DNA of 64,000 bases from CAG-177 sp003514385 (GCA_051920445.1 JBPPLN010000001.1:1178001-1242000), one strand, 5' to 3'. Positions 31,747 to 41,430 are shown, counted from the first letter of the stretch. Numbers and translations: made by a program. The notes: generated by a model not told the origin, from the letters alone.

Positions 31747-32235
31747 TCAGTTTTTCACGGGCTCGAACATGTCCCCGTCAACGCCGCAGTTTTCGCAGCG
31801 GTCGGGCGCTGTGTCGCCCTCGATTTCAAAGCCGCATATCGAGCAGCGCATACGCGCGATACCGTCCTTCTGAGCCTTGAACAGCTCGGCGGGCGACTCG
31901 CACTTCGGGCACTTCTCGGGCGCATTTTCACTCTTTATCTTCAGTCCGCAGACCGTGCAGACCCATGTCCTTGTCAGCGTGGGACGGCGCTCTTCAATCA
32001 ACTCGCCGCCTACTCCGCAGTTCTCGCAGCGGTCGGGCGCAGTCCTGCCCTCGTGGACATGTCCGCATATCGTGCAGACGAATACAGGCTCTCTTCTCTC
32101 TTCCCTTGGCTCCGAGACGGGCTGTGAAAGCGACGCCGGAGCCGAGCAGTTCGGGCATTTATCCGCGGCCGCGTCAAACGTGCGTCCGCATACGGCGCAG
32201 TGTATCTTCGCGCCCGTATTTCCCTCTTTGCTCAC
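31747..32235 (-). CDS. Multi-rubredoxin-like/zinc-ribbon protein (four knuckle pairs)
   Basis: A 162-residue protein. Start GTG 32235 lies seven bases after CGGAGGG; upstream frame lacks a signal. Four C-x-x-C ... C-x-x-C units: CAVCGRTFDAAADKCPNC, CTICGHVHEGRTAPDRCENC, CTVCGLKIKSENAPEKCPKC and CSICGFEIEGDTAPDRCENC, joined by short linkers. Units 2-4 have the A-P-x-x-C-x-x-C form of rubrerythrin-type rubredoxin domains, which bind one iron each. It could shuttle electrons to peroxide- or oxygen-reducing partners; zinc binding is the alternative. Coupled to the DUF3842 gene. Confidence 0.85.
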   Translation of the reverse strand: MSKEGNTGAKIHCAVCGRTFDAAADKCPNCSAPASLSQPVSEPREERREPVFVCTICGHVHEGRTAPDRCENCGVGGELIEERRPTLTRTWVCTVCGLKIKSENAPEKCPKCESPAELFKAQKDGIARMRCSICGFEIEGDTAPDRCENCGVDGDMFEPVKN

Positions 32236-32391
32236 CGAATCCCTCCGTTTTTTATGTTTTTTATTATGCCGCATCTTATAGATGCGCCACTCATGGTATC
32301 TATATTTTATCATCTGATATGCCAAAAAGTCAAGTTGCATGCGCGGCGCGGATATGATAAAATGAGGGCAGAAAGAGAAAGGGTGAACGAT

Positions 32392-33831
32392 ATGGTACTT
32401 TATATACTTCTCGCCGTGCTCGCAGTTCTTGTTATATTTATATGTATACTGCTGATAAGAGCCGCGCTCGCCGCAAAAAAAGCCGAGCCGATAGGCGAAA
32501 AGCCGGTCTATACAACCGAGCAGGAGGATATAGAAAACGGCGAACGTCTGATGAAAATGATAGAATGTCAGACCGTATCGTCCCGCGAAATATATGACGA
32601 CACGGAGTTTGCAAAGCTGCGCGCGGCGGTAAAAGAGCTGTTTCCGCTGCTGCACGAGCGCGCCGAGATAAAATATTTCAGCGAGGACTGCTGGGTCTAT
32701 AAAATCCCCGGGCGCGACGAGAGCCGGAATATACTGCTCATGTCGCACCACGATGTTGTTGCCGCGACGGGCGACTGGACTCACGAAAAGTTCGGCGAGA
32801 TATCCGACGGAAAGATATGGGGACGCGGCACGGTAGACACAAAGACTTCGCTCTTCGCGGAGCTCTCCGCAGTCGAAGAGCTGCTCGCCGAGGATTTTGA
32901 GCCCGCGTGCAACTTATATATAGCCTCGGGACACAATGAAGAGATTTTCGGCGACGGAATACACGAAGCCGTGAAATATTTTGAAAAGCAGGGCATCGAA
33001 TTCGAATTTGCCATCGACGAGGGCGGCGGGGTCATCAGCGCACCGATAGACGGGATAGACTGCAAGTGCGCGATGATAGCCGTTCACGAAAAGGGCTACC
33101 ACAGAATAAATGTCCGTGCCGTTCAGGGCGACTCCGAGGGGCTGACCCTCAGCGACAATCCCGTGACCAGAGTTTCAAAATTCATTGCCGAAGTTTCCGC
33201 GCTGAAGCTGACAATAAAAATGCCCGCGCAGGTGCGCGAGATGTTCACGGCGCTCCTGCCCTACATGAACTTCCCGCTAAGACTTATCTTCGCGAACCTC
33301 TGGTGCTTTGAGCCGCTGCTGATAAAGCTCATGCCGAAGATAAACTCTCAAGCCTCCGCGATGCTCGGCACGACCTGTGTTTTCGGCAGCATCGAGTCAA
33401 AGAAGGGCAAGACCCCGCGCGACAACGAGTGCTCTGCGAGCGCGCTGATAAGATACATCGACGAAGAGGATCTTGTCGGCGACATGGAGAAGATAAGAGA
33501 ACTCGCGAAGAAATACGCGCTCGAAATAACCGAGCCCGCCGACGGGCACGAGTTCCACCGACCGGCGGACACAGGAAGCAGGGCTTTCAAATATGTCTGC
33601 CGCTGCGCGAGGGATGTGTTCCCGCACGCCGCAGTTGCCCCATTCGTCCTCGCCGCCGGAACCGACGCCCGCTGGATGAGCGATGTCTGCCCGTGCACGC
33701 TGCGCTTTGCGCCGATCGATATAAATATGCAGCAGTTCAACAGCGTCCACAGCGTAGATGAAAACATCGACCTCTCCGCCATCGGTGCGGCGATAGAGTT
33801 CTACAAAGAGGTCATCGGGAACTACAAATAA
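32392..33831 (+). CDS. M20-family metallopeptidase with N-terminal membrane anchor
   Basis: A 479-residue protein. ATG 32392 follows GAAAGGGTG by seven bases. Residues 1-28 form a single transmembrane helix (LYILLAVLAVLVIFICILLI); the rest is an M20 domain with MSHHDVV (first metal His), GRGTVDTKTS (bridging Asp), SGHNEE (catalytic Glu pair), DEGGG and HEFHRPADTGSR (C-terminal His region), like the PM20D1/carboxypeptidase S group that hydrolyses N-acyl amino acids or dipeptides. The anchor suggests action at the membrane face. Confidence 0.92.
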   Translation: MVLYILLAVLAVLVIFICILLIRAALAAKKAEPIGEKPVYTTEQEDIENGERLMKMIECQTVSSREIYDDTEFAKLRAAVKELFPLLHERAEIKYFSEDCWVYKIPGRDESRNILLMSHHDVVAATGDWTHEKFGEISDGKIWGRGTVDTKTSLFAELSAVEELLAEDFEPACNLYIASGHNEEIFGDGIHEAVKYFEKQGIEFEFAIDEGGGVISAPIDGIDCKCAMIAVHEKGYHRINVRAVQGDSEGLTLSDNPVTRVSKFIAEVSALKLTIKMPAQVREMFTALLPYMNFPLRLIFANLWCFEPLLIKLMPKINSQASAMLGTTCVFGSIESKKGKTPRDNECSASALIRYIDEEDLVGDMEKIRELAKKYALEITEPADGHEFHRPADTGSRAFKYVCRCARDVFPHAAVAPFVLAAGTDARWMSDVCPCTLRFAPIDINMQQFNSVHSVDENIDLSAIGAAIEFYKEVIGNYK

Positions 33832-33846
33832 AAGATTTTGCATATC

Positions 33847-33895
33847 AAAACGCGCCGTCCGACACAAAAATACGGGAGGTGCGTTTTGTTTTTAC
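33847..33895 (+). terminator. Terminator after the M20 gene
   Basis: AAAACGCGCC (33847-33856) pairs with GGTGCGTTTT (33878-33887), then GTTTTT. The gap 33896-34050 has no gene. Confidence 0.75.
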
Positions 33896-34052
33896 AAAAA
33901 GGCAGTTGTCCGCCGCACCCATACATATTGTATGCATATTAATGCAAAACACAGGTATTTGTATAGCATAATATGTAAATTGGCTATTTATAATTTATTT
34001 TAAAAAAACGAACAAATCCGGCGGTTTTTTAGTCGAAATCCAACAAAAAAAG

Positions 34053-34082
34053 TTGACATTTTTCGCCGTAAAGATGTATAAT
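34053..34082 (+). promoter_or_regulatory. Promoter of the sialidase-like lipoprotein gene
   Basis: TTGACA (34053-34058), 18 bases, TATAAT (34077-34082); both hexamers perfect, 127 bases before the start codon, so the mRNA has a long leader of about 120 bases. Confidence 0.8.
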
Positions 34083-34208
34083 GTTCAGAGATGCAAGGAT
34101 GGCTGTCGGTCTGTGCTGCCGTTTGCGCGGCGCAGATAATGAATATCCGTAGCCTCAAGGCATTGAATAACCGGAAAACAAAAAAGAGATTCTATGGAGA
34201 TTTGTGGA

Positions 34209-35525
34209 ATGAAAAGATTTTTGGCTTTAGCAATTGCGGCTCTGATGATTTTCTCCTGCGCGGCCTGCTCCTCCGACGGAAACGGCGACACCACCGCAGC
34301 AGAAGGCATCACTGCGGCAGACACCGTTTCGGATGTCATTGCCGCGCCCGCAAACGATGACACGACCGCTCCGTCCGAGACGGCCGCCCCCGCGGAAAAC
34401 GGCGGCAATACCGCCTCTCCCGCGCCCGCAGACAGAAACAATAACATAAACATAATCATTAAGCCTGCCGGCACGGCAAAGCCCTCAGCCGGCGGCAGTT
34501 CGACCGTTACGCCCCCGAAAACGGACAATACACCCGTCGAGGTCGAAACCGACCCCAAGAAGATTATCGTCTCGGCAGAAAAAGAGTGGATATTCACCGA
34601 GAAGATTACGGATTCCTGCCACGCTTCAACGGTTCTGCCCCTCGATGACGGCTCAGTTATCGCAGCGTGGTTCGGCGGCTCTTCCGAGAAGGAGAACGAT
34701 GTTAAGATCTACACCTCAGTTCGTACCGAAGAGGATGGCTGGAGCGATCCCATCGTTGTTTCCGCGGCTGATAACATAGCTCACTGGAACCCCGTTCTGT
34801 TCCAGAAGGAAGACGGCACTGTCGTTCTTTACTTCAAGGTCGGCAAGGATACCGATTATTGGCAGACCTATTATGCAACCTCGACCGACGGCAGAAGCTG
34901 GAGCACTCCCAGAGAGCTTGTCCCCGGCGACAACAGCGGCGGCAGAGGACCCGTCAAGAACAAGCCCATCAGACTTAAGGACGGCACCGTTCTTGCACCC
35001 GCTTCGACTGAGATCGACGGCGAGTGGAGAGCATTCGTTGACATTTCCACCGATGACGGCAAAACCTGGAGCAAAACCTCCGTTATCGATTCCAGCTTTT
35101 TAGGCTTTTTCAAGGTTCCCATGATCCAGCCCACGCTTTGGGAGTCCAAGGACGGCTCCGTCCATATGCTCACCAGAACAAAGGTCGGCAAAATTTATCG
35201 CAGCGATTCCTATGATAACGGCAAGACCTGGTGCCGCGCTTATGCCACCAAGCTTCCCAACAACAACAGCGGTATCGACCTCGACGCCGACGATCAGGGC
35301 AGAATCTTCCTGGCTTATAACAACATTGGTATCCCCGGCATCCGTACTCCTCTTGTCCTCTCCGTTTCGACCGATGACGGCAAGACCTTCACAAAGATAA
35401 AGACCTTCGAAAAGGGTCTCGCTGAGTATTCTTATCCCTCAGTTGTCGTCAAGGGTGACACCATCCACATCACCTACACCTACGAGAGAGACTACATCGC
35501 ATACTGGCAGATAAAGATCAAATAA
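34209..35525 (+). CDS. Sialidase-like BNR-repeat lipoprotein
   Basis: A 438-residue extracellular lipoprotein. Start ATG 34209; lipobox FSCAAC gives a lipidated Cys near residue 19. A Thr/Ala/Pro-rich spacer runs to about residue 125. The propeller then repeats the motifs of the cytoplasmic paralogue at 8592-9548: SCHASTVLPLDDG, AAWFGGS, HWNPVLF, GGRGPVKNKPIRL, MIQPTLWES, NNNSGIDL, with Asp-boxes STDDGKTWS, SYDNGKTW and STDDGKTF. Predicted neuraminidase/glycan-processing role on the outer surface; activity unproven. The propeller part uses AGA/AAG/TCC-type optimal codons, unlike the spacer, suggesting high expression. Confidence 0.88.
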   Translation: MKRFLALAIAALMIFSCAACSSDGNGDTTAAEGITAADTVSDVIAAPANDDTTAPSETAAPAENGGNTASPAPADRNNNINIIIKPAGTAKPSAGGSSTVTPPKTDNTPVEVETDPKKIIVSAEKEWIFTEKITDSCHASTVLPLDDGSVIAAWFGGSSEKENDVKIYTSVRTEEDGWSDPIVVSAADNIAHWNPVLFQKEDGTVVLYFKVGKDTDYWQTYYATSTDGRSWSTPRELVPGDNSGGRGPVKNKPIRLKDGTVLAPASTEIDGEWRAFVDISTDDGKTWSKTSVIDSSFLGFFKVPMIQPTLWESKDGSVHMLTRTKVGKIYRSDSYDNGKTWCRAYATKLPNNNSGIDLDADDQGRIFLAYNNIGIPGIRTPLVLSVSTDDGKTFTKIKTFEKGLAEYSYPSVVVKGDTIHITYTYERDYIAYWQIKIK

Positions 35526-35589
35526 GATTTTTTACAATCGGCCTGAGGGTAATCAAGGCTGAGAATAAGGGAAACTGCAACCCATAAAA

Positions 35590-35640
35590 ATACACGCCCC
35601 GAAAGACAGTGCACAGTTCTTTCGGGGCGTGTATATTTTT
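35590..35640. terminator. Bidirectional terminator
   Basis: ATACACGCCCCGAAAGA (35590-35606) and TCTTTCGGGGCGTGTAT (35618-35634) with T-runs on both strands; between the lipoprotein and GNAT genes. Confidence 0.9.
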
Positions 35641-36239
35641 TAATCTATTCCGTACTTCTCGCGGATAGCATCTCTTATCTGTGGGAACGGGATGACCGGC
35701 GGCTGATTTTCAAGATGCTCGCCGATAAGCTTCTCCATCCAGACCATGCCGTACCAGCGGTGGAACTTGTATCCGCATTTTGTGAAGCCGCCGACCATTC
35801 GGTAGCCGAGATGCGCGTGGAACTCCGCGCTGTTTTTCGTCAGATATTCGTCCTCAACTTCTGGATAAGCTATGCAGGCGTTCATGTTGAGAAAACCCTG
35901 CTCGCGCAGCACGGCTTCGAGCGCGTCATGGAGCTTTCTTCCGAGCCCTCCGCCGCGCGCATTTTGGTCGAGATAGATCGATGTCTCAACCGCCCAATCA
36001 TATGCCGGGCGCGAATGAAGCGAACCCGCATAGGCATAGCCGAGGATATCGCCCTCCCTTTCAAGCACGAGATACGGGTATCTCCTGAGCGTAGATTCGA
36101 TTCTCCTGCGGAACTCCTCCTCGCTCGGCACGTCGTATTCGTATGTTATCGAGGTGTTTTTTACATAAGGCGCATATATTTTGAGCAGCGCAGACGCATC
36201 GTCGGGCGTTGCCGCGCGGATTTTTATTTCGTCGGCCAT
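35640..36239 (-). CDS. GNAT-family N-acetyltransferase (phosphinothricin-acetyltransferase-like)
   Basis: A 199-residue acetyltransferase. It opens IKIRAATPDDASALLKIYAPYV with NTSITYEYDVPSEEEFRRR, the pattern of PAT/YncA-type enzymes that acetylate L-methionine sulfoximine, phosphinothricin or related amines; the acetyl-CoA loop is RGGGLGRKLHDALE. Conserved histidine and YPEVEDEY regions are present. Native substrate is uncertain. RBS GGGGAG. Its start lies two bases past the MATE stop, so it is co-transcribed with the MATE exporter. Confidence 0.88.
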   Translation of the reverse strand: MADEIKIRAATPDDASALLKIYAPYVKNTSITYEYDVPSEEEFRRRIESTLRRYPYLVLEREGDILGYAYAGSLHSRPAYDWAVETSIYLDQNARGGGLGRKLHDALEAVLREQGFLNMNACIAYPEVEDEYLTKNSAEFHAHLGYRMVGGFTKCGYKFHRWYGMVWMEKLIGEHLENQPPVIPFPQIRDAIREKYGID

Positions 36240-36240
36240 T

Positions 36241-37623
36241 TTATTTTGTCTCCCCTTTTTTCTGCGCTTCGAGCTTCTTCATTGCCTTGCCGAACTGAAT
36301 AGTAAAGAGTATGGACGTGAATGTTATCGCGATAACATCAGCCACGGGCTCCGCCATATAGACACCCATCGTCTTGTCTGCGACGAACGTCGGCATGATA
36401 TAAATAAGCGGCAGGAGCAGCACAAATTTTCTAACGACCGCAACCGATATCGAGCACAGCGCGCTGCCTATCGACACGAACGCCATCTGGCACGACATCT
36501 GTATGCCAAACAGGCAGAGCACGGCGCAGTAGATACGCAGGGCGTGCGCGGTGAAATCAATAAGCGCGGCGTCGGAGCTGAACATCCTTGCAAAGCCCTG
36601 CGGGAACAGCTCAATAAGCCCCCAGAGCAGGAATGAATAAGTGAGGCACACGGCAAGGAGCAGCTTGAAAGTCTTTCTGACACGCTCGCTGTTTCCCGCG
36701 CCGTAGTTGTAGCTGAGAATCGGCTGAGAGCCCTGTGAAATTCCGTTGAGTGGCAGCATGGCGAACTGCATGACGCTCGTCAGTATCGTCATCGCACCGA
36801 CGGCGATATCTCCGCCGTATTTTAGCAAAGACGAGTTGAAGCAGACCGAGATAACACTCTCGCTCGACTGCATGATAAATGTCGCCAGCCCGAGCGTAAT
36901 GCACGGCAGGATAATTTTAGGCGAAACGAAGAAATTCTTCGCCTTCAGGCGCAATATTGTCTTTTTGCCGAAGAGGAACGCCACGACCCAGACGCACGAG
37001 ACACACTGCGATATAATCGTCGCGAGTGCGGCGCCCCTGACTCCCATATGCAGCCCAAAGATAAATATCGGGTCGAGCACTATATTTGACACAGCGCCTA
37101 TCATGACGGTCACCATGCCGATATTCGCGAAGCCCTGCGCCGTTATAAACGCGTTCATACCGAGCGTCAGCTGAACAAAAACAGTGCCTATGGCGTAAAT
37201 ATTCATATAATCGACTGCGTATTCTATGGTGTTTTCGCTCGCGCCGAAGGCGAGGAGCAGATCACGGCCAAAGATAAGCAGCAGCGCGGTCAAAACGGCG
37301 GATATGACTATCTGCATGGAGAAGCAGCCGCCGAGTATTTTTTCCGCCGAGTCGTTGTCGCCCTTGCCCATGGATATGGACGCTCTTGGCGCGCCGCCGG
37401 CGCTGACGAACGCGGCGAACGCCGAGATTATCATGATTATCGGCAGGCAAACGCCGACTCCCGTCAGCGCAAGGCTGCCATCGACGGGCATATGCCCGAT
37501 ATATATGCGGTCAACTATATTATAGAGCATATTGACTATCTGCGCTATGACCGTCGGAAGCGAGAGCTTGAAAAGCAGCTTGCCGACCGGCTGAGTGCCG
37601 AGAAACGATTTATCTTTTTCCAT
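36241..37623 (-). CDS. MATE-family multidrug/toxin exporter
   Basis: A 460-residue permease with twelve helices and the internal two-fold repeat of MATE carriers: KLLFKLSLPTVIAQIVNML with YNIVDRIYIGHM in the first half and YGGDIAVGAMTILTSVMQF with GISQGSQPILSYNYGAGN in the second. It probably exports cationic drugs or metabolites with Na+ or H+. RBS GGGGGTAATTAAATG. First gene of a MATE-GNAT operon; pairing of exporter and acetyltransferase hints at a detoxification unit. Confidence 0.93.
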   Translation of the reverse strand: MEKDKSFLGTQPVGKLLFKLSLPTVIAQIVNMLYNIVDRIYIGHMPVDGSLALTGVGVCLPIIMIISAFAAFVSAGGAPRASISMGKGDNDSAEKILGGCFSMQIVISAVLTALLLIFGRDLLLAFGASENTIEYAVDYMNIYAIGTVFVQLTLGMNAFITAQGFANIGMVTVMIGAVSNIVLDPIFIFGLHMGVRGAALATIISQCVSCVWVVAFLFGKKTILRLKAKNFFVSPKIILPCITLGLATFIMQSSESVISVCFNSSLLKYGGDIAVGAMTILTSVMQFAMLPLNGISQGSQPILSYNYGAGNSERVRKTFKLLLAVCLTYSFLLWGLIELFPQGFARMFSSDAALIDFTAHALRIYCAVLCLFGIQMSCQMAFVSIGSALCSISVAVVRKFVLLLPLIYIMPTFVADKTMGVYMAEPVADVIAITFTSILFTIQFGKAMKKLEAQKKGETK

Positions 37624-37660
37624 TTAATTACCCCCATGCGTACAAAAAACGAACAGTCTA

Positions 37661-37688
37661 ATTATATAACCGCTTTGCCGGTTGTCAA
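37661..37688 (-). promoter_or_regulatory. MATE-GNAT promoter
   Basis: Minus-strand TTGACA (37683-37688), 16 bases, TATAAT (37661-37666). Confidence 0.8.
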
Positions 37689-37900
37689 GTGGGAAAAGAA
37701 AAAGGCTCTCCGCGGAGTGTTTGAAGCAAACTTAGCCGACTCCATTACTCGGTGGGAACATAATAAATTTGCCTCCGAGGTCAGTTAAAACAATCTCATA
37801 AAGTCCCATCTAACTTCAATATTTTTCCACAAAATCGCGCCGTATGTTGCGCGGCGGGTTGTCGTGCTCTGCAAAAAGCTCGGCAAAAAAACGGACAAAG

Positions 37901-38767
37901 TCAAGCTCCGGCCGTCTGCAATTCTATTAAAATAATCTCCGGCCTGTTGTTGAAGCGAAACGGGAAAATGCTGTTGCCTATGCCGCGGCTGACAAGCATT
38001 TTCGTTTTTCCCTCGGAAAACAGTCCCGCGTCATATTTCGGAAACAGCCCCTGATTCGGAGCCGCCAGACCTCCTATAAACGGCAGGCGGAACTGACCGC
38101 CGTGTGCATGGCCGCTCAGGACAAGATCCGCATTGCAGGTTACGTAAACATCAAACAACTCCGGTCGGTGGGAAAGCAATAAAGTAAAGCCGTCATCCTT
38201 GTCAACAAGCGCTTTCAGCTGCGCTTCCATTATCGCCTCTTCGTCATGGAATAAGTAGTCGGAGCTGAAGCTCGGATCCTTTACACCGATAAGAGTGATT
38301 TTTTCGCCCTCTCTCTCCAATTCCGTCTTCTCGTTTTCGAGCACGGTTACACCGAGCTTTATTAAACCGGTCTTTAAAGCGTCATATTCCGATACCCTCG
38401 CCTCGTGATTGCCGGTGACATAATAGCAGGGCGCGATTTTGACCGCTTCGCCCGCAAAGTGCAGTGCCGCGGCAACGTCGGTTTTTCGGGAATCTATCAA
38501 ATCTCCCGTTATAGCAATAATATCGGGCTTCGCCTCTCTCAGCATATTAAGAAGAGTTTCGTTGTCTTTGCCGATTTCAGTGTTGTGCAGATCCGAAATA
38601 TGCGCGATTTTGCAACCGTCAAACGTTCGGGGCAGCCGCTCGCTCGAAACCGTGTATTTGTTGAGCTGCAGCGCCGTGTTGCCCCAAATTATCCAAAGAA
38701 TCAACGCCGTAAGCAGAGCCGAGACGACCGCGAGGGCGATTATCGGTTTTTTCTTTTTTGCAGTCAT
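37901..38767 (-). CDS. Membrane-anchored metallophosphoesterase (YkuE/YaeI-like)
   Basis: A 288-residue phosphoesterase. One N-terminal helix (PIIALAVVSALLTALILWII) anchors it; metal motifs follow in order: AHISDLHNTE, ITGDLIDSR, VTGNHEARV, LLSHRPE and LSGHAHGGQFRLPF. This type (YaeI/YkuE-like) resembles UDP-2,3-diacylglucosamine-type or lipid-head phosphoesterases acting at the membrane. The reaction is not known here. It lies alone, and the short sequences on both sides (around 37834 and 38907) resemble each other. Confidence 0.92.
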   Translation of the reverse strand: MTAKKKKPIIALAVVSALLTALILWIIWGNTALQLNKYTVSSERLPRTFDGCKIAHISDLHNTEIGKDNETLLNMLREAKPDIIAITGDLIDSRKTDVAAALHFAGEAVKIAPCYYVTGNHEARVSEYDALKTGLIKLGVTVLENEKTELEREGEKITLIGVKDPSFSSDYLFHDEEAIMEAQLKALVDKDDGFTLLLSHRPELFDVYVTCNADLVLSGHAHGGQFRLPFIGGLAAPNQGLFPKYDAGLFSEGKTKMLVSRGIGNSIFPFRFNNRPEIILIELQTAGA

Positions 38768-39057
38768 CTGACATCCCTCCCGACGGTCAGTATAGCATGA
38801 ATTTGTGAATTTTTTGCATTTTTTGAGAAATTATCGGCGTCTGCTGCCGAGAGCCCGTGGTTTTCAGCTCCCGACTTGAGGTGAATCGCTGCTTTTCGCC
38901 TGCGATTTTTTCCACAAATCCGCGCGGGATGTTGCAATGCGAAAGAAAAAATTTATACTTGTTTGGCTTTAAAAGAAGAATTATTCCCGTATAAATATTA
39001 ATTCCGCACAATCTACGCTATAATTACTAAATAATCACATGAAACGGAGGCTTGCCC

Positions 39058-39627
39058 ATGGCTACCTGGGAAGAACTCAGGCAGGAGTGCCTGAACTGCC
39101 GCAAATGCAGTCTGTGCCAGACGCGCACGAACGTTGTTTTCGGCGTCGGAAAAGAGGATGCGGAGGTCATGTTTATCGGCGAAGGACCCGGTCAGCAGGA
39201 GGATCTCAAAGGCGAGCCGTTCGTCGGGCGCAGCGGTCAGCTGCTCGACAAATTAATGGCGACCGTTGACCTGTTCAGGGACAAGAATATCTATATCGCG
39301 AACACCGTCAAGTGCCGCCCGCCGCAGAACCGTGATCCCCTGCCCGAGGAGCAGGAGGCATGCTCCGCATGGCTCGACAGCCAGATAGCCCTGATGCGTC
39401 CGAAGATAATCGTCTGCGTCGGCAGGATATCCGCACAGAGATATATCTCGAAGGATTTTCGCGTCACAAAAGAGCACGGGCTCTTCTATGACCGCAACGG
39501 TATACTCTATATGGGCACTTTCCATCCCGCGGCGCTGCTCCGCAATCCCAATCAGAAGCCCGCGGCGTTCGAGGATTTTATTGCCCTGCGCGACAAGATA
39601 AACGAAATCTGCGACCACACCTATTGA
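39058..39627 (+). CDS. Type-4 (Fe-S) uracil-DNA glycosylase
   Basis: A 189-residue DNA repair enzyme. Start ATG 39058 follows CGGAGG by seven bases. The four Fe-S cysteines are partly visible in CLNCRKCSLC and in later KCRPPQNRDPLPEEQEAC; active-site motif A is GEGPGQQED and motif B is FHPAALLRNP. It excises uracil from DNA in base excision repair. Normal length for family 4. Monocistronic. Confidence 0.94.
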   Translation: MATWEELRQECLNCRKCSLCQTRTNVVFGVGKEDAEVMFIGEGPGQQEDLKGEPFVGRSGQLLDKLMATVDLFRDKNIYIANTVKCRPPQNRDPLPEEQEACSAWLDSQIALMRPKIIVCVGRISAQRYISKDFRVTKEHGLFYDRNGILYMGTFHPAALLRNPNQKPAAFEDFIALRDKINEICDHTY

Positions 39628-39732
39628 GCCAATCGCCGCTTCAGCGGTTGAAACGGTGCTGCGCCCACAGGCTGCGGCGCCATATATACTTATTTTACGG
39701 CACGAGCCGAATATTAAGAAAGGATGATTTCA

Positions 39733-41403
39733 ATGCAGCAGAAGTTTCTTGAAAAGACTCTGGGTCAGCAAATCGCCGATATGGCGGCAAAGTACCCGGA
39801 CGACAACATGATCGACTACACCGACAGGGACTACTCCAGAACATGGAAAGAGTTCAACGACGAGTGCGAGACGATAGCCAGAGGCTTCATGGCACTAGGC
39901 CTTAAAAAGGGTTCACATATTTCCATCTGGGGCACTAACGTGCCCGCATGGCTGCTAACCTTTTTCGGCAGTGCAAAAATGGGCGGTATTCTTGTTACCG
40001 TTAACACCAGCTATAAAGTTTTCGAGCTCGATTATCAGCTCAAGCAGTCCGACTCCGAGGCGATAGTCCTCATTGACGGCTACAAGGGCACGAGCTATAT
40101 CGATATAATAAACGAGCTGTGCCCGGAGCTTGAAAGCTGCGAGCCCGGCAAGCTCAAGAGCCGCAGACTGCCTCTTTTAAAGAGCGTTATCTACGCGGGT
40201 GAGGGCGAGTGCCCGGCGGGCATGGTCGACTGGAAAGATCTCTATACTCTCGCTGAGCAGACTCCGGTCGAGGAGTTTGAGGCGGTGCGCGACTCGTGCG
40301 ACTGCCACGAGGTCGTCAATATCCAATACACCTCCGGCACGACGGGATTCCCCAAGGGCGTTATGCTCACCCACTACAACATTCTCAACAACGGCCAGAC
40401 GATAGGCGACGGCATGAAGTTCACCCACGAGGACAGGCTGTGCATCACCGTTCCGTTCTTCCACTGCTTCGGAATGGTGCTCGCGCTCATGTCCTGCATA
40501 TCCCACGGAACGCCCTTTGTGCCTATCGATATGTTCAACGCCAAAAAGGTCATGGACGCGCTCGCGACAAAGCACTGCACCGCAGTCCACGGCGTGCCGA
40601 CGATGTTCATCGCTATGCTCGAGCACCCGGACTTCGACAAATATGATTTCTCTCATATGCGCACGGGCATCATGGCAGGCTCGCCCTGCCCGATAAAGAC
40701 GATGTACGACGTCAGCGAGAAGATGAACATGCGCGATATTGTCATCGTTTTCGGTCAGACCGAGGCGGCGCCCGGCTGCACAATGACAACGACGGAGGAT
40801 TCCCTCGAGACGCGCTGCGCGACGGTCGGCAAGGCATTCCCGGGAGTCGAGTGCAAGATAGTTGACCCCAATACGGGCGAGACTCTGCCCGCGGGCGAGA
40901 TAGGCGAATTCTGCGCGCGCGGTTACAACATAATGAAGGGCTATTACAAGATGCCCGAAGCCACCGCACAGGCGATAGACAAGGACGGCTGGCTCCACTT
41001 CGGCGACCTCGCGGTCTGCGACGAGAACGGCTATTACAAAGTCACGGGCAGGCTCAAGGATATGATAATCCGCGGCGGCGAGAATATATATCCCAAGGAG
41101 CTCGAGGAGTGCCTCTATCATAATGACCGCGTCAAGGATGTTCAGGTCATCGGCGTGCCGAGCAAGAAGTACGGCGAAGAGGTCTGCGCCTGCGTCATCC
41201 TCAAAGAGGGCGAGGATATGACCGAAGATGAGATCAAGGCTTACTACAAAGAGAACGTCGCGTTCTTCAAGATACCTAAATATGTCTGGATAATGGACGA
41301 ATTCCCGATGACCGCGAGCGGAAAAATCCAGAAATTCGTTCTGCGCGACATGGCGGTCGAAAAATATTCGCTTCAGAGCGACGACTCAATAGAAACTGCG
41401 TAA
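39733..41403 (+). CDS. AMP-forming acyl-CoA synthetase
   Basis: A 556-residue adenylate-forming enzyme. ATG 39733 is nine bases past GAAAGG; ATG 39724 abuts it. The P-loop-like motif is YTSGTTGFPKGVM, the second signature YxxTE-like VFGQTEAAP, then WLHFGDLAVCDENGYYKVTGRLKD (hinge) and the catalytic Lys in TASGKIQKF. It ligates a carboxylic acid to CoA through acyl-AMP; FadD-like medium- or long-chain substrates are the best guess. Followed at 28 bases by a sugar-isomerase-like gene. Confidence 0.95.
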   Translation: MQQKFLEKTLGQQIADMAAKYPDDNMIDYTDRDYSRTWKEFNDECETIARGFMALGLKKGSHISIWGTNVPAWLLTFFGSAKMGGILVTVNTSYKVFELDYQLKQSDSEAIVLIDGYKGTSYIDIINELCPELESCEPGKLKSRRLPLLKSVIYAGEGECPAGMVDWKDLYTLAEQTPVEEFEAVRDSCDCHEVVNIQYTSGTTGFPKGVMLTHYNILNNGQTIGDGMKFTHEDRLCITVPFFHCFGMVLALMSCISHGTPFVPIDMFNAKKVMDALATKHCTAVHGVPTMFIAMLEHPDFDKYDFSHMRTGIMAGSPCPIKTMYDVSEKMNMRDIVIVFGQTEAAPGCTMTTTEDSLETRCATVGKAFPGVECKIVDPNTGETLPAGEIGEFCARGYNIMKGYYKMPEATAQAIDKDGWLHFGDLAVCDENGYYKVTGRLKDMIIRGGENIYPKELEECLYHNDRVKDVQVIGVPSKKYGEEVCACVILKEGEDMTEDEIKAYYKENVAFFKIPKYVWIMDEFPMTASGKIQKFVLRDMAVEKYSLQSDDSIETA

Positions 41404-41430
41404 AAGAATATTACGAAAGGATCTGTTACG

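Noticed and set aside
31747..32784. Longer version of the rubredoxin-like gene starting near 32784
   Set aside because: The extra part is antisense to the M20 gene; a GTG with a strong ribosome site at 32235 is the better start.
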